Of a stretch of DNA of 64,000 nucleotides, positions 54,710 through 63,383 are shown one piece after another (the stretch's first letter is position 1; each line of letters opens with the position of its first letter). A model generated the notes under the pieces. It ran no database searches and had not been told where the DNA came from. It was given only the letters and a program-made list of their open reading frames with translations. Source of the stretch: Tissierellaceae bacterium (GTDB taxonomy: Bacteria > Bacillota > Clostridia > Tissierellales > Tissierellaceae); assembly GCA_018434075.1 (NCBI GenBank), contig JAHDQA010000010.1:1-64000 (forward strand), in the 5' to 3' direction. Made by a program: the position numbers and the translations under genes.

Positions 54710-55433
54710 GATGAGTAAAGTTTGTGCACAAATGATTGGATCAAAAGTAAAAGAAAAACCTAACATCATATTGGGGCTAGCTACAGGTTCCACACCTATT
54801 GGAACGTATAAGGAGTTAGTAAAAATGTATAAAGAAGGCCAAATTGATTTTAGCAAAATAACAACATTCAATCTAGATGAGTATGTGGGATTGGATAAAG
54901 ACAATCCTAATAGCTACTATTATTTCATGATGGAGAATCTTTTCAAGTGGATAAATATCGATTTGAAAAATGTAAATATCCCAGATGGAAAGGCTTTAGA
55001 TTTAAGTAAAGAAGTGGAGGAATATGAGAATAGATTAGAAAAGTCAGGAGGAGTTGATGTTCAGCTATTAGGAATTGGTGGCAATGGTCATATTGCTTTT
55101 AATGAGCCTGGCGAATATTTAAATACTAAGACATCTGTTGTTGACTTAACTGAAGATACAATTATAGCTAATTCGAGATTTTTCAATTCACTTGACGATG
55201 TTCCCAAAAAAGCAATCTCTATGGGAATTGGTTCAATATTAAAAAGTAAAGAAATAATCCTATTAGCCAGTGGAAAAAGTAAAAGTAAAGCACTATTTGA
55301 ATTTTTGACTAAAGACAGAATTACTACGTATCTACCTGTGTCTTTCTTGCATCTACATTCTAATTTAACTGTCATATGCGATAAAGATGCTTATTCTTTA
55401 GTGGAAGAGAGTTGCTTATGCAAAAAGAACTAG
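54678..55433 (+). CDS. nagB: Glucosamine-6-phosphate deaminase
   Basis: A 251-residue enzyme converting glucosamine 6-phosphate to fructose 6-phosphate and ammonia. Motifs are LGLATGSTPIGTYKELV, FNLDEYVGL and GIGGNGHIAFNEP with the catalytic Asp and His. Homologues begin at KVIVKENYDEM, reached by TTG at 54678 with GGAG eight bases upstream. A GTG at 54669 would add three residues. The start lies inside the preceding phosphoesterase gene, so translation is coupled. No nagA or PTS genes are near. Confidence 0.92.
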   Translation: MKVIVKENYDEMSKVCAQMIGSKVKEKPNIILGLATGSTPIGTYKELVKMYKEGQIDFSKITTFNLDEYVGLDKDNPNSYYYFMMENLFKWINIDLKNVNIPDGKALDLSKEVEEYENRLEKSGGVDVQLLGIGGNGHIAFNEPGEYLNTKTSVVDLTEDTIIANSRFFNSLDDVPKKAISMGIGSILKSKEIILLASGKSKSKALFEFLTKDRITTYLPVSFLHLHSNLTVICDKDAYSLVEESCLCKKN

Positions 55434-55960
55434 AAGTAAAAATACTAAATGTTGATTTAAATGAAGTTGAGAGGAAGGTAATTGATCAAGGAGGTACGCT
55501 CATTTCAGATGAGGAACAGGAGAATATTTTAATAGATTCCACAAAAAATCCAATTAAGTCTTACACCGATGCATATCTTAGAATAAGAGAGACTAAAGAT
55601 AGGTTAAATTCAAAAACTGACTTAACTTTAACCCTTAAGAAGAACATTAAGAATGATGATTTGAGAGAAAACTTGGAGCTAAATGTTAAAATAGACTCCA
55701 AAGAGACAATGTTGACTTTGTTAAGAGAATTGGGATTTGACAAAATAAATATTGGATATAAGAAAAGAAAGGTATATGAATTTAGGGATGCACAAATATT
55801 CTTCGATATTTGGGATGAAGCAACATACCCTTACCCCTATATTGAAATAGAGGTAGGAGATGAGAGCAAGCTATACGAAATACTTGATCTATTAGACATA
55901 GATAGAAGCAAAATTAGTCTAAAGTCTATTGTAGAATTGCAGAATGAATTAAAGAAGTAA
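55418..55960 (+). CDS. CYTH domain protein (class IV adenylate cyclase-like)
   Basis: A 180-residue protein of the CYTH/triphosphate tunnel family with the N-terminal ExExK motif in ELEVKIL and charged strands through to IEIEVGDES. Family members hydrolyse inorganic or thiamine triphosphate or make cyclic AMP. The ATG at 55418 overlaps the end of nagB by 16 bases. It is the last gene of the run before a terminator. Confidence 0.82.
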   Translation: MQKELEVKILNVDLNEVERKVIDQGGTLISDEEQENILIDSTKNPIKSYTDAYLRIRETKDRLNSKTDLTLTLKKNIKNDDLRENLELNVKIDSKETMLTLLRELGFDKINIGYKKRKVYEFRDAQIFFDIWDEATYPYPYIEIEVGDESKLYEILDLLDIDRSKISLKSIVELQNELKK

Positions 55961-55964
55961 ACAT

Positions 55965-56012
55965 AAAACCCTTTTTATCTACTATAATCACAATTTCGAT
56001 AAAAAGGGTTTT
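55965..56012 (+). terminator. Intrinsic terminator after the CYTH gene
   Basis: AAAACCCTTTTTATC (55965-55979) pairs perfectly with 55998-56012 around an 18-base loop. The T-run is mostly within the stem. Confidence 0.65.
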
Positions 56013-56091
56013 GTGTAAATATTGAAAAAATAATTACATTTTTGTAAACAAAGTTATATAATTAACAAAGAAGAACAAGTAGCTTTATTTA

Positions 56092-56120
56092 TTGTTTATT
56101 TTCTAACTATAATATATAAT
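56092..56120 (+). promoter_or_regulatory. Promoter of the Stn-like operon
   Basis: TTGTTT (56092-56097), 17 bases, TATAAT (56115-56120). An in-frame ATG at 56119 overlaps this -10, which supports the later GTG start of the first gene. Confidence 0.65.
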
Positions 56121-56160
56121 GCTATTGAAGGCTAATATCTTTTGTAAAGGAGTTGGTATT

Positions 56161-56694
56161 GTGGAGTGCTGTGGTGCTAAAGATTTAAAAAAACACTTCA
56201 GAGACGAAGAAGTAGATCTAAGATTGATGGATGAAATCTTAGACAAGTACAAAAATGTACCGGGAAGTTTGATAACTATTTTACAGCATGCGCAGGAAAT
56301 TTACGGGTATCTTCCATTATCTGCTCTAGAACATATTTCTAGAGAGACTGGGATTCATACCTCACAAATCTATGGAGTTGCAACTTTTTACACACAGTTT
56401 AGGTTAAAACCAGTTGGAGACAATTTAATAATGCTTTGCAAAGGCACAGCATGCCATGTTAATGGCGCAGACAGAATAGAAGAAGCTATCAATGAAGAAT
56501 TAGGAATTAGAAATGGAGAGACAACTGAAGACAATGTATTTACACTAAATAATGTGGCATGTCTAGGATGCTGCAGCTTATCACCTGTAATGATGATTAA
56601 CGGGATAACATATGGTAGTTTGACACCCGATAAAGCTAAAAACATATTGAGGGAAATAAAAGAAGCTACATTACAAAAAAGAGGTGAAAAGTAA
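56161..56694 (+). CDS. stnA: NuoE/HydC-like 2Fe-2S subunit of an Stn-type transhydrogenase
   Basis: A 177-residue thioredoxin-like ferredoxin subunit. Cluster cysteines are in CKGTACHVNG and CLGCC, and the helical N-terminal half contains LQHAQEIYGYLPLSALE. AAAGGAG (56146-56152) places the start at GTG 56161. An earlier ATG at 56119 lies in the promoter. It passes electrons to or from the FMN subunit encoded by the overlapping next gene. The same family serves bifurcating hydrogenases, but no hydrogenase catalytic subunit is present here. Confidence 0.82.
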   Translation: MECCGAKDLKKHFRDEEVDLRLMDEILDKYKNVPGSLITILQHAQEIYGYLPLSALEHISRETGIHTSQIYGVATFYTQFRLKPVGDNLIMLCKGTACHVNGADRIEEAINEELGIRNGETTEDNVFTLNNVACLGCCSLSPVMMINGITYGSLTPDKAKNILREIKEATLQKRGEK

Positions 56695-58436
56695 TGAAAG
56701 TAGTAGTTGGCTTAGGAAGTTGTGGTATAGCTGCTGGCGCAAAAAAAGTATACGATAAATTAAAAGAACAAGTAGACCAAGGATTAGATATAAAGCTCGA
56801 CATAACAGGATGTGTCGGGATGTGCCATTTAGAGCCTATAGTCGATATATATTATGATGATGGCAAATTTGATAGATTTGTTAAAGTAATGGACGATGAA
56901 ATACTTGATTTAGTAAATAAAGCAATGAATAAAGACATAATTACAGAAAAAAAGATTTCAAATGAAGATGAAGAAGCATTAAACAAACAAGTTAGGATTG
57001 CGATAGAAAATTGTGGAGTAATAAATCCCGAAAGAATTGAAGAATACATAGCTAGGGGAGGGTACAAAGCTCTTGAGAAATGCCTGACTCAATTGTCACA
57101 AGACGACATAATAGAAGAGATTAAGGTATCCGGACTAAGAGGCAGGGGTGGAGCTGGATTTCCAACATGGTTTAAATGGAATGCTGCTAAGATTGAGAAA
57201 GAAACACCTAAGTATATGGTATGCAATGCAGACGAAGGCGATCCAGGTGCTTTTATGGATAGATCCGTCCTTGAAGGAGATCCACATAGGGTATTAGAAG
57301 GCATGATAATTGGTGGGTATGCAATCGGAGCTCAAGAGGGAATTATATATGTAAGAGCTGAGTATCCACTTGCAATAAAGAGACTTGAAATAGCAATACA
57401 ACAAGCTAAAGAGAAAGGTTACTTAGGGAAAAATATCCTAGGAACAGGATTTAATTTTGATATTAGAATAAAAGCAGGTGCTGGGGCATTTGTATGTGGA
57501 GAAGAGACTGCATTAATAGCTTCATTAGAAGGAGAAAGAGGTATGCCAAGGCTCAAACCACCTTTTCCTGCACAAAAAGGATATTGGGGAAAGCCTACAA
57601 ATATAAACAATGTAGAGACATTTGCAAATGTGCCTTGGATTATTAGGAATGGTGGAAAAGCTTTTGCAAGTTTTGGCACTGATAAATCGAAAGGTACAAA
57701 AGTATTTGCATTGACTGGTAAGATAAAAAAAGGCGGACTTGTAGAAGTGCCAATGGGTATTCCAATTAAAGATATAATATATGACATAGGCGGCGGAATA
57801 TTAAACAATAAGAGATTCAAGGCTGTTCAGATGGGAGGACCATCTGGAGGATGTGTTCCAGCATTTTTAGAGGATGTAACTGTTGACTATGAATCTTTGA
57901 CAAAAGTAGGAGCTATAATGGGCTCTGGTGGGATGGTCGTAATGGATGAAACCACATGCATGGTTGATATGGCTAGATTTTTCTTAGATTTTACCAGAAA
58001 AGAATCTTGCGGTAAATGCGTTCAATGCAGACTTGGAACGAAGAGAATGTTAGAAATACTCGAAAGAATTGTTGATGGAAATGGAAGAGAAGGAGACATT
58101 GAATTACTTGAGAGATTGGCGGTTGAAGTAAAAGATGGTTCACTTTGCGGACTTGGTCAAACCGCTCCAAATCCAGTATTGAGTACAATTAGATACTTTA
58201 GAGATGAGTATGAAGCACATATAAGAGACAAGAAATGCCCTGCAAAATCATGCAAACCTTTAATTCATTATGAAATTGCAGAGAACTGTATAGGATGCGG
58301 AGTTTGTAGAAGAAATTGCCCAGTTGGAGCAATAAGTGGAAAAGTTAAAGAAATTCACATCATTGATCAAGAAACCTGTATAAAATGTGGGAAATGCTAT
58401 GAAGTATGTAAATTTGATGCTGTAAATATATTATAA
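56694..58436 (+). CDS. stnB: NuoF/HydB-like NADH- and FMN-binding subunit
   Basis: A 580-residue flavoprotein. Domains in order: an N-terminal thioredoxin-like 2Fe-2S domain (Cys in GSCGIAAG and GCVGMC), the NuoF core with GRGGAGFPTWFKW and NADEGDPGAFMDRSV for FMN and NADH, a 4Fe-4S site in ESCGKCVQCRLG, and a C-terminal double ferredoxin with CIGCGVCRRNC and CIKCGKCYEVC. This is the HydB/StnB layout. The ATG overlaps the stop of the first gene (TAATG). Confidence 0.88.
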   Translation: MKVVVGLGSCGIAAGAKKVYDKLKEQVDQGLDIKLDITGCVGMCHLEPIVDIYYDDGKFDRFVKVMDDEILDLVNKAMNKDIITEKKISNEDEEALNKQVRIAIENCGVINPERIEEYIARGGYKALEKCLTQLSQDDIIEEIKVSGLRGRGGAGFPTWFKWNAAKIEKETPKYMVCNADEGDPGAFMDRSVLEGDPHRVLEGMIIGGYAIGAQEGIIYVRAEYPLAIKRLEIAIQQAKEKGYLGKNILGTGFNFDIRIKAGAGAFVCGEETALIASLEGERGMPRLKPPFPAQKGYWGKPTNINNVETFANVPWIIRNGGKAFASFGTDKSKGTKVFALTGKIKKGGLVEVPMGIPIKDIIYDIGGGILNNKRFKAVQMGGPSGGCVPAFLEDVTVDYESLTKVGAIMGSGGMVVMDETTCMVDMARFFLDFTRKESCGKCVQCRLGTKRMLEILERIVDGNGREGDIELLERLAVEVKDGSLCGLGQTAPNPVLSTIRYFRDEYEAHIRDKKCPAKSCKPLIHYEIAENCIGCGVCRRNCPVGAISGKVKEIHIIDQETCIKCGKCYEVCKFDAVNIL

Positions 58437-58453
58437 GAAGGTAGGGGTGAAAT

Positions 58454-61400
58454 ATGTCTTTAATTCATTTGAACATAGATGGAAAAGAAGTAGTTGGTAG
58501 GGAAGGACAGACTATATTGCAAATCGCTAGAGAAAACAATATAGATATCCCTACTTTATGCTATGATGAGAAAGTTGAAATATACGGTTCTTGTGGACTA
58601 TGTGTTGTTGAAGTTGAAGGGAATCCTAAACTTCTTAGATCATGTGCTACTATGGCTAGTGAAGGGATGGTAGTTACTACTAATTCAGAAAGAGTTTTAA
58701 GCTCAAGAAAAAATACACTTGAATTACTTTTATCTGATCACACTGGAGATTGCAGACCACCATGTGTACTAGCTTGCCCTGGTAATACAGATTGTCAAGG
58801 ATATGTTGGCTTAGCTGCAAATATGGAATTTAAAGAGGGATTGAAACTTATAAAGGAACAGTTGCCATTACCTGCTAGTATTGGTAGGGTATGTCCACAT
58901 CCATGCGAAGATGCTTGTAGAAGACAATTGGTTGAAGAACCAATTTCGATAGCTCACATGAAAGCATTTTTAGCAGATTTAGATCTAAATAGCGAAGACG
59001 TATACATTCCAGAAATCCCAGCGCCTACAGGAAAGAAAGTAGCTGTAATAGGTGGAGGGCCTGGTGGATTATCATGTGCTTATTTCTTAAGAACTTTTGG
59101 GCATGAAGTCGATATTTATGATCAAATGCCTCAAATGGGTGGTATGCTAAGATATGGTATACCAGAATATAGGTTGCCATCTTATGTAATAGACAAAGAG
59201 GTTGAGACCATTCAGAAAATGGGTGTAAAGATGTTAAACAACATAAAAATAGGCAGAGACTTAGATCTGAATTATGTAAGAAATAATTACGATGCTGTCT
59301 ATATTTCTATAGGTGCATGGAAGAGTTCTAGCTTGAGAGTGCCAGGTGAAGACCTAGAGGGAGTAATGGGTGGAATAGACTTCTTAAGGAAAGTCACTAT
59401 AAATGAACCTCTTGCAATAGGAAATAGAGTAGCTGTTGTCGGTGGCGGAAACACTGCAATGGATGCTGCTAGAACTGCAGTAAGATTAGGTGCAAAAGAA
59501 GTTTATGTTTTATATAGAAGAACTGAAGCTGAAATGCCAGCAGAAGAAATTGAAATAAAAGAAGCTAGAGAAGAAGGAGTAGAGTTTAAATTTTTAGTTG
59601 CACCAATTGAAATAATCGGAGAAAATGGGAAAGCGACTAAGATTAAATTACAGAAGATGATGTTGGGTGAAGAGGACGCTTCAGGGAGAAGAAAGCCTAT
59701 ACCAATTGAAGGTGAATTTGAATTTATTGATGTCGATCTAGTAATTGGTGCAATTGGACAAGAGTCAAGTCTTGAAGGCTTTGAAATAATTGAGAAAACA
59801 AGGAAAGGCACTATTGCAGCTGATGAAAATGCTTTTACTACAAATGTAGAAGGCGTATTTGCAGGTGGAGATGTCATTAATCAAGGAGCCAATATAGCTA
59901 TAAAAGCAATAGGAGATGCTAAAAAGGCTTCAAAAGTAATCAACTCTTTCTTAGAAGGAAATCTAGTACCTTATAGAAAACCATATGTTGTAGAGAGAAA
60001 AGATTTTTCTAAAGAAGATGTAAAGGACAAAGAAATAAAATATAGATCTAAAATGAGACATTTATCTGCTGAAGAAAGAAGAGATAATTTCAGAGAAGTT
60101 AACCTAGGATTTTCAGTAGAAGAAGCAGTAGAAGATGCTAAGAGATGTTTAGAATGTGGTTGCCATGATTACTTTGAGTGTAAACTTTATAAATATGCAA
60201 ATGAATATGATGTAGAACCAGAAAAATATGATGGCGAAAAACATCACAGAGAAGAAAAAGACAATCATCCATTCATTGTTCGAAATGCGGATAAGTGCAT
60301 TTTGTGTGGGCTATGTGTCAGAATTTGCGATCAAGTAATGGACAATGGCGCTTTAGGCCTTGTAAATAGAGGGTTTGATACAATTGTGAAACCATCTATG
60401 GAATTGGATTTAGCTGAAACTTCATGTATTTCTTGCGGACAATGTGTTGCAGCTTGTCCAGTAGGTGCTTTACAAGAAAGACTACAGATTGAGAAATCTG
60501 TGCCAGTTGAAACTGAAGGAACAAAGACAATTTGTTCATATTGTTCTGTTGGATGCAACATAAACCTTAACACAAGAGGCAATATGCTTTATAGAGCATT
60601 ACCTGAAGAAAATAGTGAAGTTGATAATGGTTTACTATGTGCTAAAGGGAGATTTGGATACAATATTGCAAAACAGAATAAGAGGTTAGTAAAACCACTA
60701 TTGAAGGTAAACGGAGAGTTTAAAGAGACAACTTTTGAAGAAGCTCTATTAGTTACTGCTAAGAAACTTCAATCTACAATAGCTAAGTATGGGACAGATT
60801 CAATTGCAATAGCAATATCAGATAGATATACAAATGAAGAGATATATTTAGCAAAGAAATTGGCTAAAGATATATTAAAGACAGATAATATCACCTGTTT
60901 TAACAGAAACTATGGAGGCATAGAAGAAGTTATCGGAGTAGATGCTTCAACCAGCACATTTAAGGAATTAGAAAATGCTGATTTTATATTGGCAATAGGA
61001 ACAAATATGATGAAAAATCACACTGTCGCTGCATTAAAAGTAAAAAATGCTGTTGAAAAGGGTGCGAAATTGGTAACCATAAATGATTCCTATGATCAAA
61101 TAAATGATTGGGCTAAGTTAAATATAACTCCAGAAAATAATTTAGATATTCTAAAACAGATATTAAAAGCAATAATTGATCTAGGATATGAACCAAAGAA
61201 TGCAGATGGATTTATAGAGCTTAAAGATAGCTTAAATGGTATTGTTGCCAATGATGAAATTATCAGCTTATCAAAAGATTATACTTCAAGCAAGAAAGCT
61301 ATAATAGTATTTGATGAAAACAATATAACTCCTGAAGCTGAAAGACTCATAGCAAGCATAGCTGTTGTTTCTGGGCAAATAGGAAAAGCTAGAAGAGGAA

Positions 61401-62017
61401 TAATTCAACTGAAACCTAAAAATAACAGTCAAGGATTAGCTGATCTTAAAATAGACAAGCCTAACGCTGAAATTAAAAATATGATTGAAAACAATACAAT
61501 CAAAGCGATGCTTATACTTGGAGAAGACATTGAAGGGCTACCTCTAGAAAAATTAGAATTTTTAGCTGTTAGTGATCTTTACTTGACAACTACTGCCCAA
61601 AAAGCAGACTGTGTAATTCCAGCTGTAAGTTATGCAGAGTCAATGGGTACTTTCACTAATAGTGAAAGAAGGATACAAAAATTACATGCAGCTATCCCAG
61701 CGTTATCAGGACATCAAAATTGGGAAATAATATATGCTATGATGCAAATATTAGGAGAAACCAAAAAATACAATTCTGTGAATGAAATTACTATTGATAT
61801 GGCGAGAGAAGCATATAATTACTTTGGTTTTGAAGATCTTGGAGAAAGCGCAATATGGCCATTAAATTCCAATGGAGTATTCATGAATGATGGATTTATG
61901 TTTGAAGATAAAAAAGCAAAATTAAAAGCTGTAAAAGATGCAAAATTATTTGAACCTAAGAAAACGACTGACTATGTAGAAAAAGAATTTAAAGAAAAAT
62001 ATGAATCTATTTGTTAA
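58454..62017 (+). CDS. stnC: Large NfnB-fused Fe-S flavoprotein subunit with degenerate molybdopterin-like domain
   Basis: An 1187-residue protein. Order: 2Fe-2S domain with Cys 36, 47, 50, 64; GltD/NfnB-type Fe-S part with Cys 100, 104, 108, 114; FAD site GGGPGGLSC near 195 and NAD(P) site GGGNTAMDAAR; two 4Fe-4S sites, CILCGLCVRIC near 614 and CISCGQCVAAC near 657; a CSYCSVGC cluster near 694; then a formate-dehydrogenase-like fold to the end. Where such enzymes carry catalytic Cys or Sec there is FNRNYGG, and the C-terminal dinucleotide domain is absent, so no molybdenum catalysis is expected. With the two genes before it this resembles the Sporomusa Stn complex, which links NADH, NADPH and ferredoxin. 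Confidence 0.78.
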   Translation: MSLIHLNIDGKEVVGREGQTILQIARENNIDIPTLCYDEKVEIYGSCGLCVVEVEGNPKLLRSCATMASEGMVVTTNSERVLSSRKNTLELLLSDHTGDCRPPCVLACPGNTDCQGYVGLAANMEFKEGLKLIKEQLPLPASIGRVCPHPCEDACRRQLVEEPISIAHMKAFLADLDLNSEDVYIPEIPAPTGKKVAVIGGGPGGLSCAYFLRTFGHEVDIYDQMPQMGGMLRYGIPEYRLPSYVIDKEVETIQKMGVKMLNNIKIGRDLDLNYVRNNYDAVYISIGAWKSSSLRVPGEDLEGVMGGIDFLRKVTINEPLAIGNRVAVVGGGNTAMDAARTAVRLGAKEVYVLYRRTEAEMPAEEIEIKEAREEGVEFKFLVAPIEIIGENGKATKIKLQKMMLGEEDASGRRKPIPIEGEFEFIDVDLVIGAIGQESSLEGFEIIEKTRKGTIAADENAFTTNVEGVFAGGDVINQGANIAIKAIGDAKKASKVINSFLEGNLVPYRKPYVVERKDFSKEDVKDKEIKYRSKMRHLSAEERRDNFREVNLGFSVEEAVEDAKRCLECGCHDYFECKLYKYANEYDVEPEKYDGEKHHREEKDNHPFIVRNADKCILCGLCVRICDQVMDNGALGLVNRGFDTIVKPSMELDLAETSCISCGQCVAACPVGALQERLQIEKSVPVETEGTKTICSYCSVGCNINLNTRGNMLYRALPEENSEVDNGLLCAKGRFGYNIAKQNKRLVKPLLKVNGEFKETTFEEALLVTAKKLQSTIAKYGTDSIAIAISDRYTNEEIYLAKKLAKDILKTDNITCFNRNYGGIEEVIGVDASTSTFKELENADFILAIGTNMMKNHTVAALKVKNAVEKGAKLVTINDSYDQINDWAKLNITPENNLDILKQILKAIIDLGYEPKNADGFIELKDSLNGIVANDEIISLSKDYTSSKKAIIVFDENNITPEAERLIASIAVVSGQIGKARRGIIQLKPKNNSQGLADLKIDKPNAEIKNMIENNTIKAMLILGEDIEGLPLEKLEFLAVSDLYLTTTAQKADCVIPAVSYAESMGTFTNSERRIQKLHAAIPALSGHQNWEIIYAMMQILGETKKYNSVNEITIDMAREAYNYFGFEDLGESAIWPLNSNGVFMNDGFMFEDKKAKLKAVKDAKLFEPKKTTDYVEKEFKEKYESIC

Positions 62018-62038
62018 AAGGTATTGAAATCAAAAAAA

Positions 62039-62064
62039 GTAGAGCTGATATCATTCAGCTCTAC
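62039..62064 (-). terminator. Terminator of rpsD (may also serve the Stn-like operon)
   Basis: A 10-bp perfect stem (62039-62048 with 62055-62064) and loop TATCAT. Read on the minus strand it is followed by seven T. On the plus strand only ATTGCTTTT follows. Confidence 0.85.
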
Positions 62065-62660
62065 ATTGCTTTTGAGTAGTATTCCACAACTAATTGATCT
62101 TCTATCTCAATTGGTATTTCTTCTCTGTTTGGCATTCTTTCTAGCTTTACTGACATATTTGATTCGTCCTTTGTTAGATAGGGCAGTGTGTTTAATAAAT
62201 TACTTTCAAATTTGTTTTTAAAAAGTTCTACTGATTTCGATTTTTCTTTCAAAGTAATTATGTCACCGACAGATATAATATAAGAGGGTATATCCACTTT
62301 TTTATTGTTCACTAAAATATGACCATGGACTACCATTTGTCTAGCCTGCCTTATAGAACTTGCAAATCCAGCCCTATATACAATATTATCCAATCTAGTT
62401 TCTAATAGCTTAACAAGTGCATGTCCAGTTTGATCTGGAGATTTCTTTGCCATTTTTACATATTTTGTAAATTGCTTCTCCATAACACCGTAATAAGCTC
62501 TTAATCTTTGCTTTTCTAACAATTGTCTTCCGTATTCTGACAATTTTTTGTCAGCTCTAGAAGTGCCTTTTTGGGCTCTATCCATAGCTTTAGGATGACC
62601 ACATACATTAAGCCCCAATCGTCTCGATTGCTTAAACCTTGGTTGCTTCATATTTGCCAT
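62061..62660 (-). CDS. rpsD: 30S ribosomal protein S4, cysteine-poor form
   Basis: A 199-residue S4 with the S4 RNA-binding domain (about residues 90-155: [20 protein letters not shown]). The N-terminus lacks the four-cysteine metal site of the other S4 type and has only one Cys (NVCGHPKAM). Such forms often exist as a stand-alone second copy in clostridia. Only this copy is visible here. It is monocistronic between its own promoter and terminator, and a Fur-type box abuts the promoter. Confidence 0.92.
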   Translation of the reverse strand: MANMKQPRFKQSRRLGLNVCGHPKAMDRAQKGTSRADKKLSEYGRQLLEKQRLRAYYGVMEKQFTKYVKMAKKSPDQTGHALVKLLETRLDNIVYRAGFASSIRQARQMVVHGHILVNNKKVDIPSYIISVGDIITLKEKSKSVELFKNKFESNLLNTLPYLTKDESNMSVKLERMPNREEIPIEIEDQLVVEYYSKAM

Positions 62661-62708
62661 TAAATTATCAACTCCTTTAAAATTGCCGCGATAATTTAAG
62701 CCGAATTA

Positions 62709-62737
62709 ATTATAGCATAATATATGACCGTTGTAAA
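62709..62737 (-). promoter_or_regulatory. rpsD promoter
   Basis: On the minus strand TTTACA (62732-62737), 17 bases, TATAAT (62709-62714). The first nine bases (TTTACAACG) are the same as in the suf promoter. The leader is about 40 bases, too short for a classic S4 autoregulatory leader. Confidence 0.8.
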
Positions 62738-62752
62738 TGATAATTATTATCA
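62738..62752. promoter_or_regulatory. Fur-family box upstream of rpsD
   Basis: TGATAATTATTATCA, identical to the box in front of sufC, directly abuts the -35 element of rpsD and lies one base from the ppa stop codon (62754-62756). It contains no GC-rich stem and no T-run, so it is not a terminator of ppa. Confidence 0.65.
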
Positions 62753-62753
62753 T

Positions 62754-63251
62754 TTAACTCTCATCTTTTAATTTTTTGTATGCTTCTATTGATCTTTCAA
62801 TAGCTTTTATAGCTTCATCAATTCCAGCCCAACCACCAACAATTACTTCTTTTCCTTCCAATCTCTTGTACTCTTTAAAAAAGTGCTCAAACTCCTTTCT
62901 TAAGTGTGAACCCATGTCATCGATTGATTTCATATCCTCAAATCTTGGATCATTTAAAGGAACTGCTATTATTTTTTCATCTTTTCCCTTTTCATCCTCC
63001 ATCATAAACATTCCTATAACTCTAGCGGTTATTAAACAACCTGGAAAAGTTGGATGAGCTAAAAGAACCATGATATCAATTGGATCTCCATCTTCTGCTA
63101 ATGTATCCGGTATATATCCGTAATCTGTTGGATAAAACATTGGGGAAAACAATGCTCTGTCAAGTTCAAATACCTTGTATTCTTTGTTGTATTCATATTT
63201 ATTGCTACTACCTTTTGGTATTTCAATGAAAGCTTTTACTATGTAATCCAT
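62754..63251 (-). CDS. ppa: Inorganic pyrophosphatase (family I)
   Basis: A 165-residue soluble pyrophosphatase. The active site includes DGDPIDIMVL with three metal-binding Asp, YPTDYGYIPDT and HPTFPGCL. It pulls biosynthetic reactions forward by splitting pyrophosphate. An AGGAGGTAA site precedes the ATG. It is monocistronic. Confidence 0.95.
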   Translation of the reverse strand: MDYIVKAFIEIPKGSSNKYEYNKEYKVFELDRALFSPMFYPTDYGYIPDTLAEDGDPIDIMVLLAHPTFPGCLITARVIGMFMMEDEKGKDEKIIAVPLNDPRFEDMKSIDDMGSHLRKEFEHFFKEYKRLEGKEVIVGGWAGIDEAIKAIERSIEAYKKLKDES

Positions 63252-63383
63252 AAATTACCTCCTAAAAGAATATTGTAGTTACTAATTATATCAGATATAT
63301 TTCGTATTTACATTAATAATTATGGCAATTAATTTAAATCTGTTATATTATTTAGAGTATAGAAATTAAGAGGTGATTAAAGA

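Noticed and set aside
56040..56075. Possible Rex operator before the Stn-like operon
   Set aside because: Only a half-site (TTAACAA at 56062-56068) is present. The other half does not have the right spacing.
56119..56160. Earlier ATG for the first Stn-like subunit
   Set aside because: It overlaps the -10 box. GTG at 56161 has AAAGGAG at ideal distance.
62661..62702. S4 autoregulatory leader
   Set aside because: The predicted leader is only about 40 bases and shows no pseudoknot-like arrangement.
62738..62752. Terminator of ppa
   Set aside because: The palindrome is almost purely A/T with no usable loop and no T-run. The match to the suf box favours a protein site.
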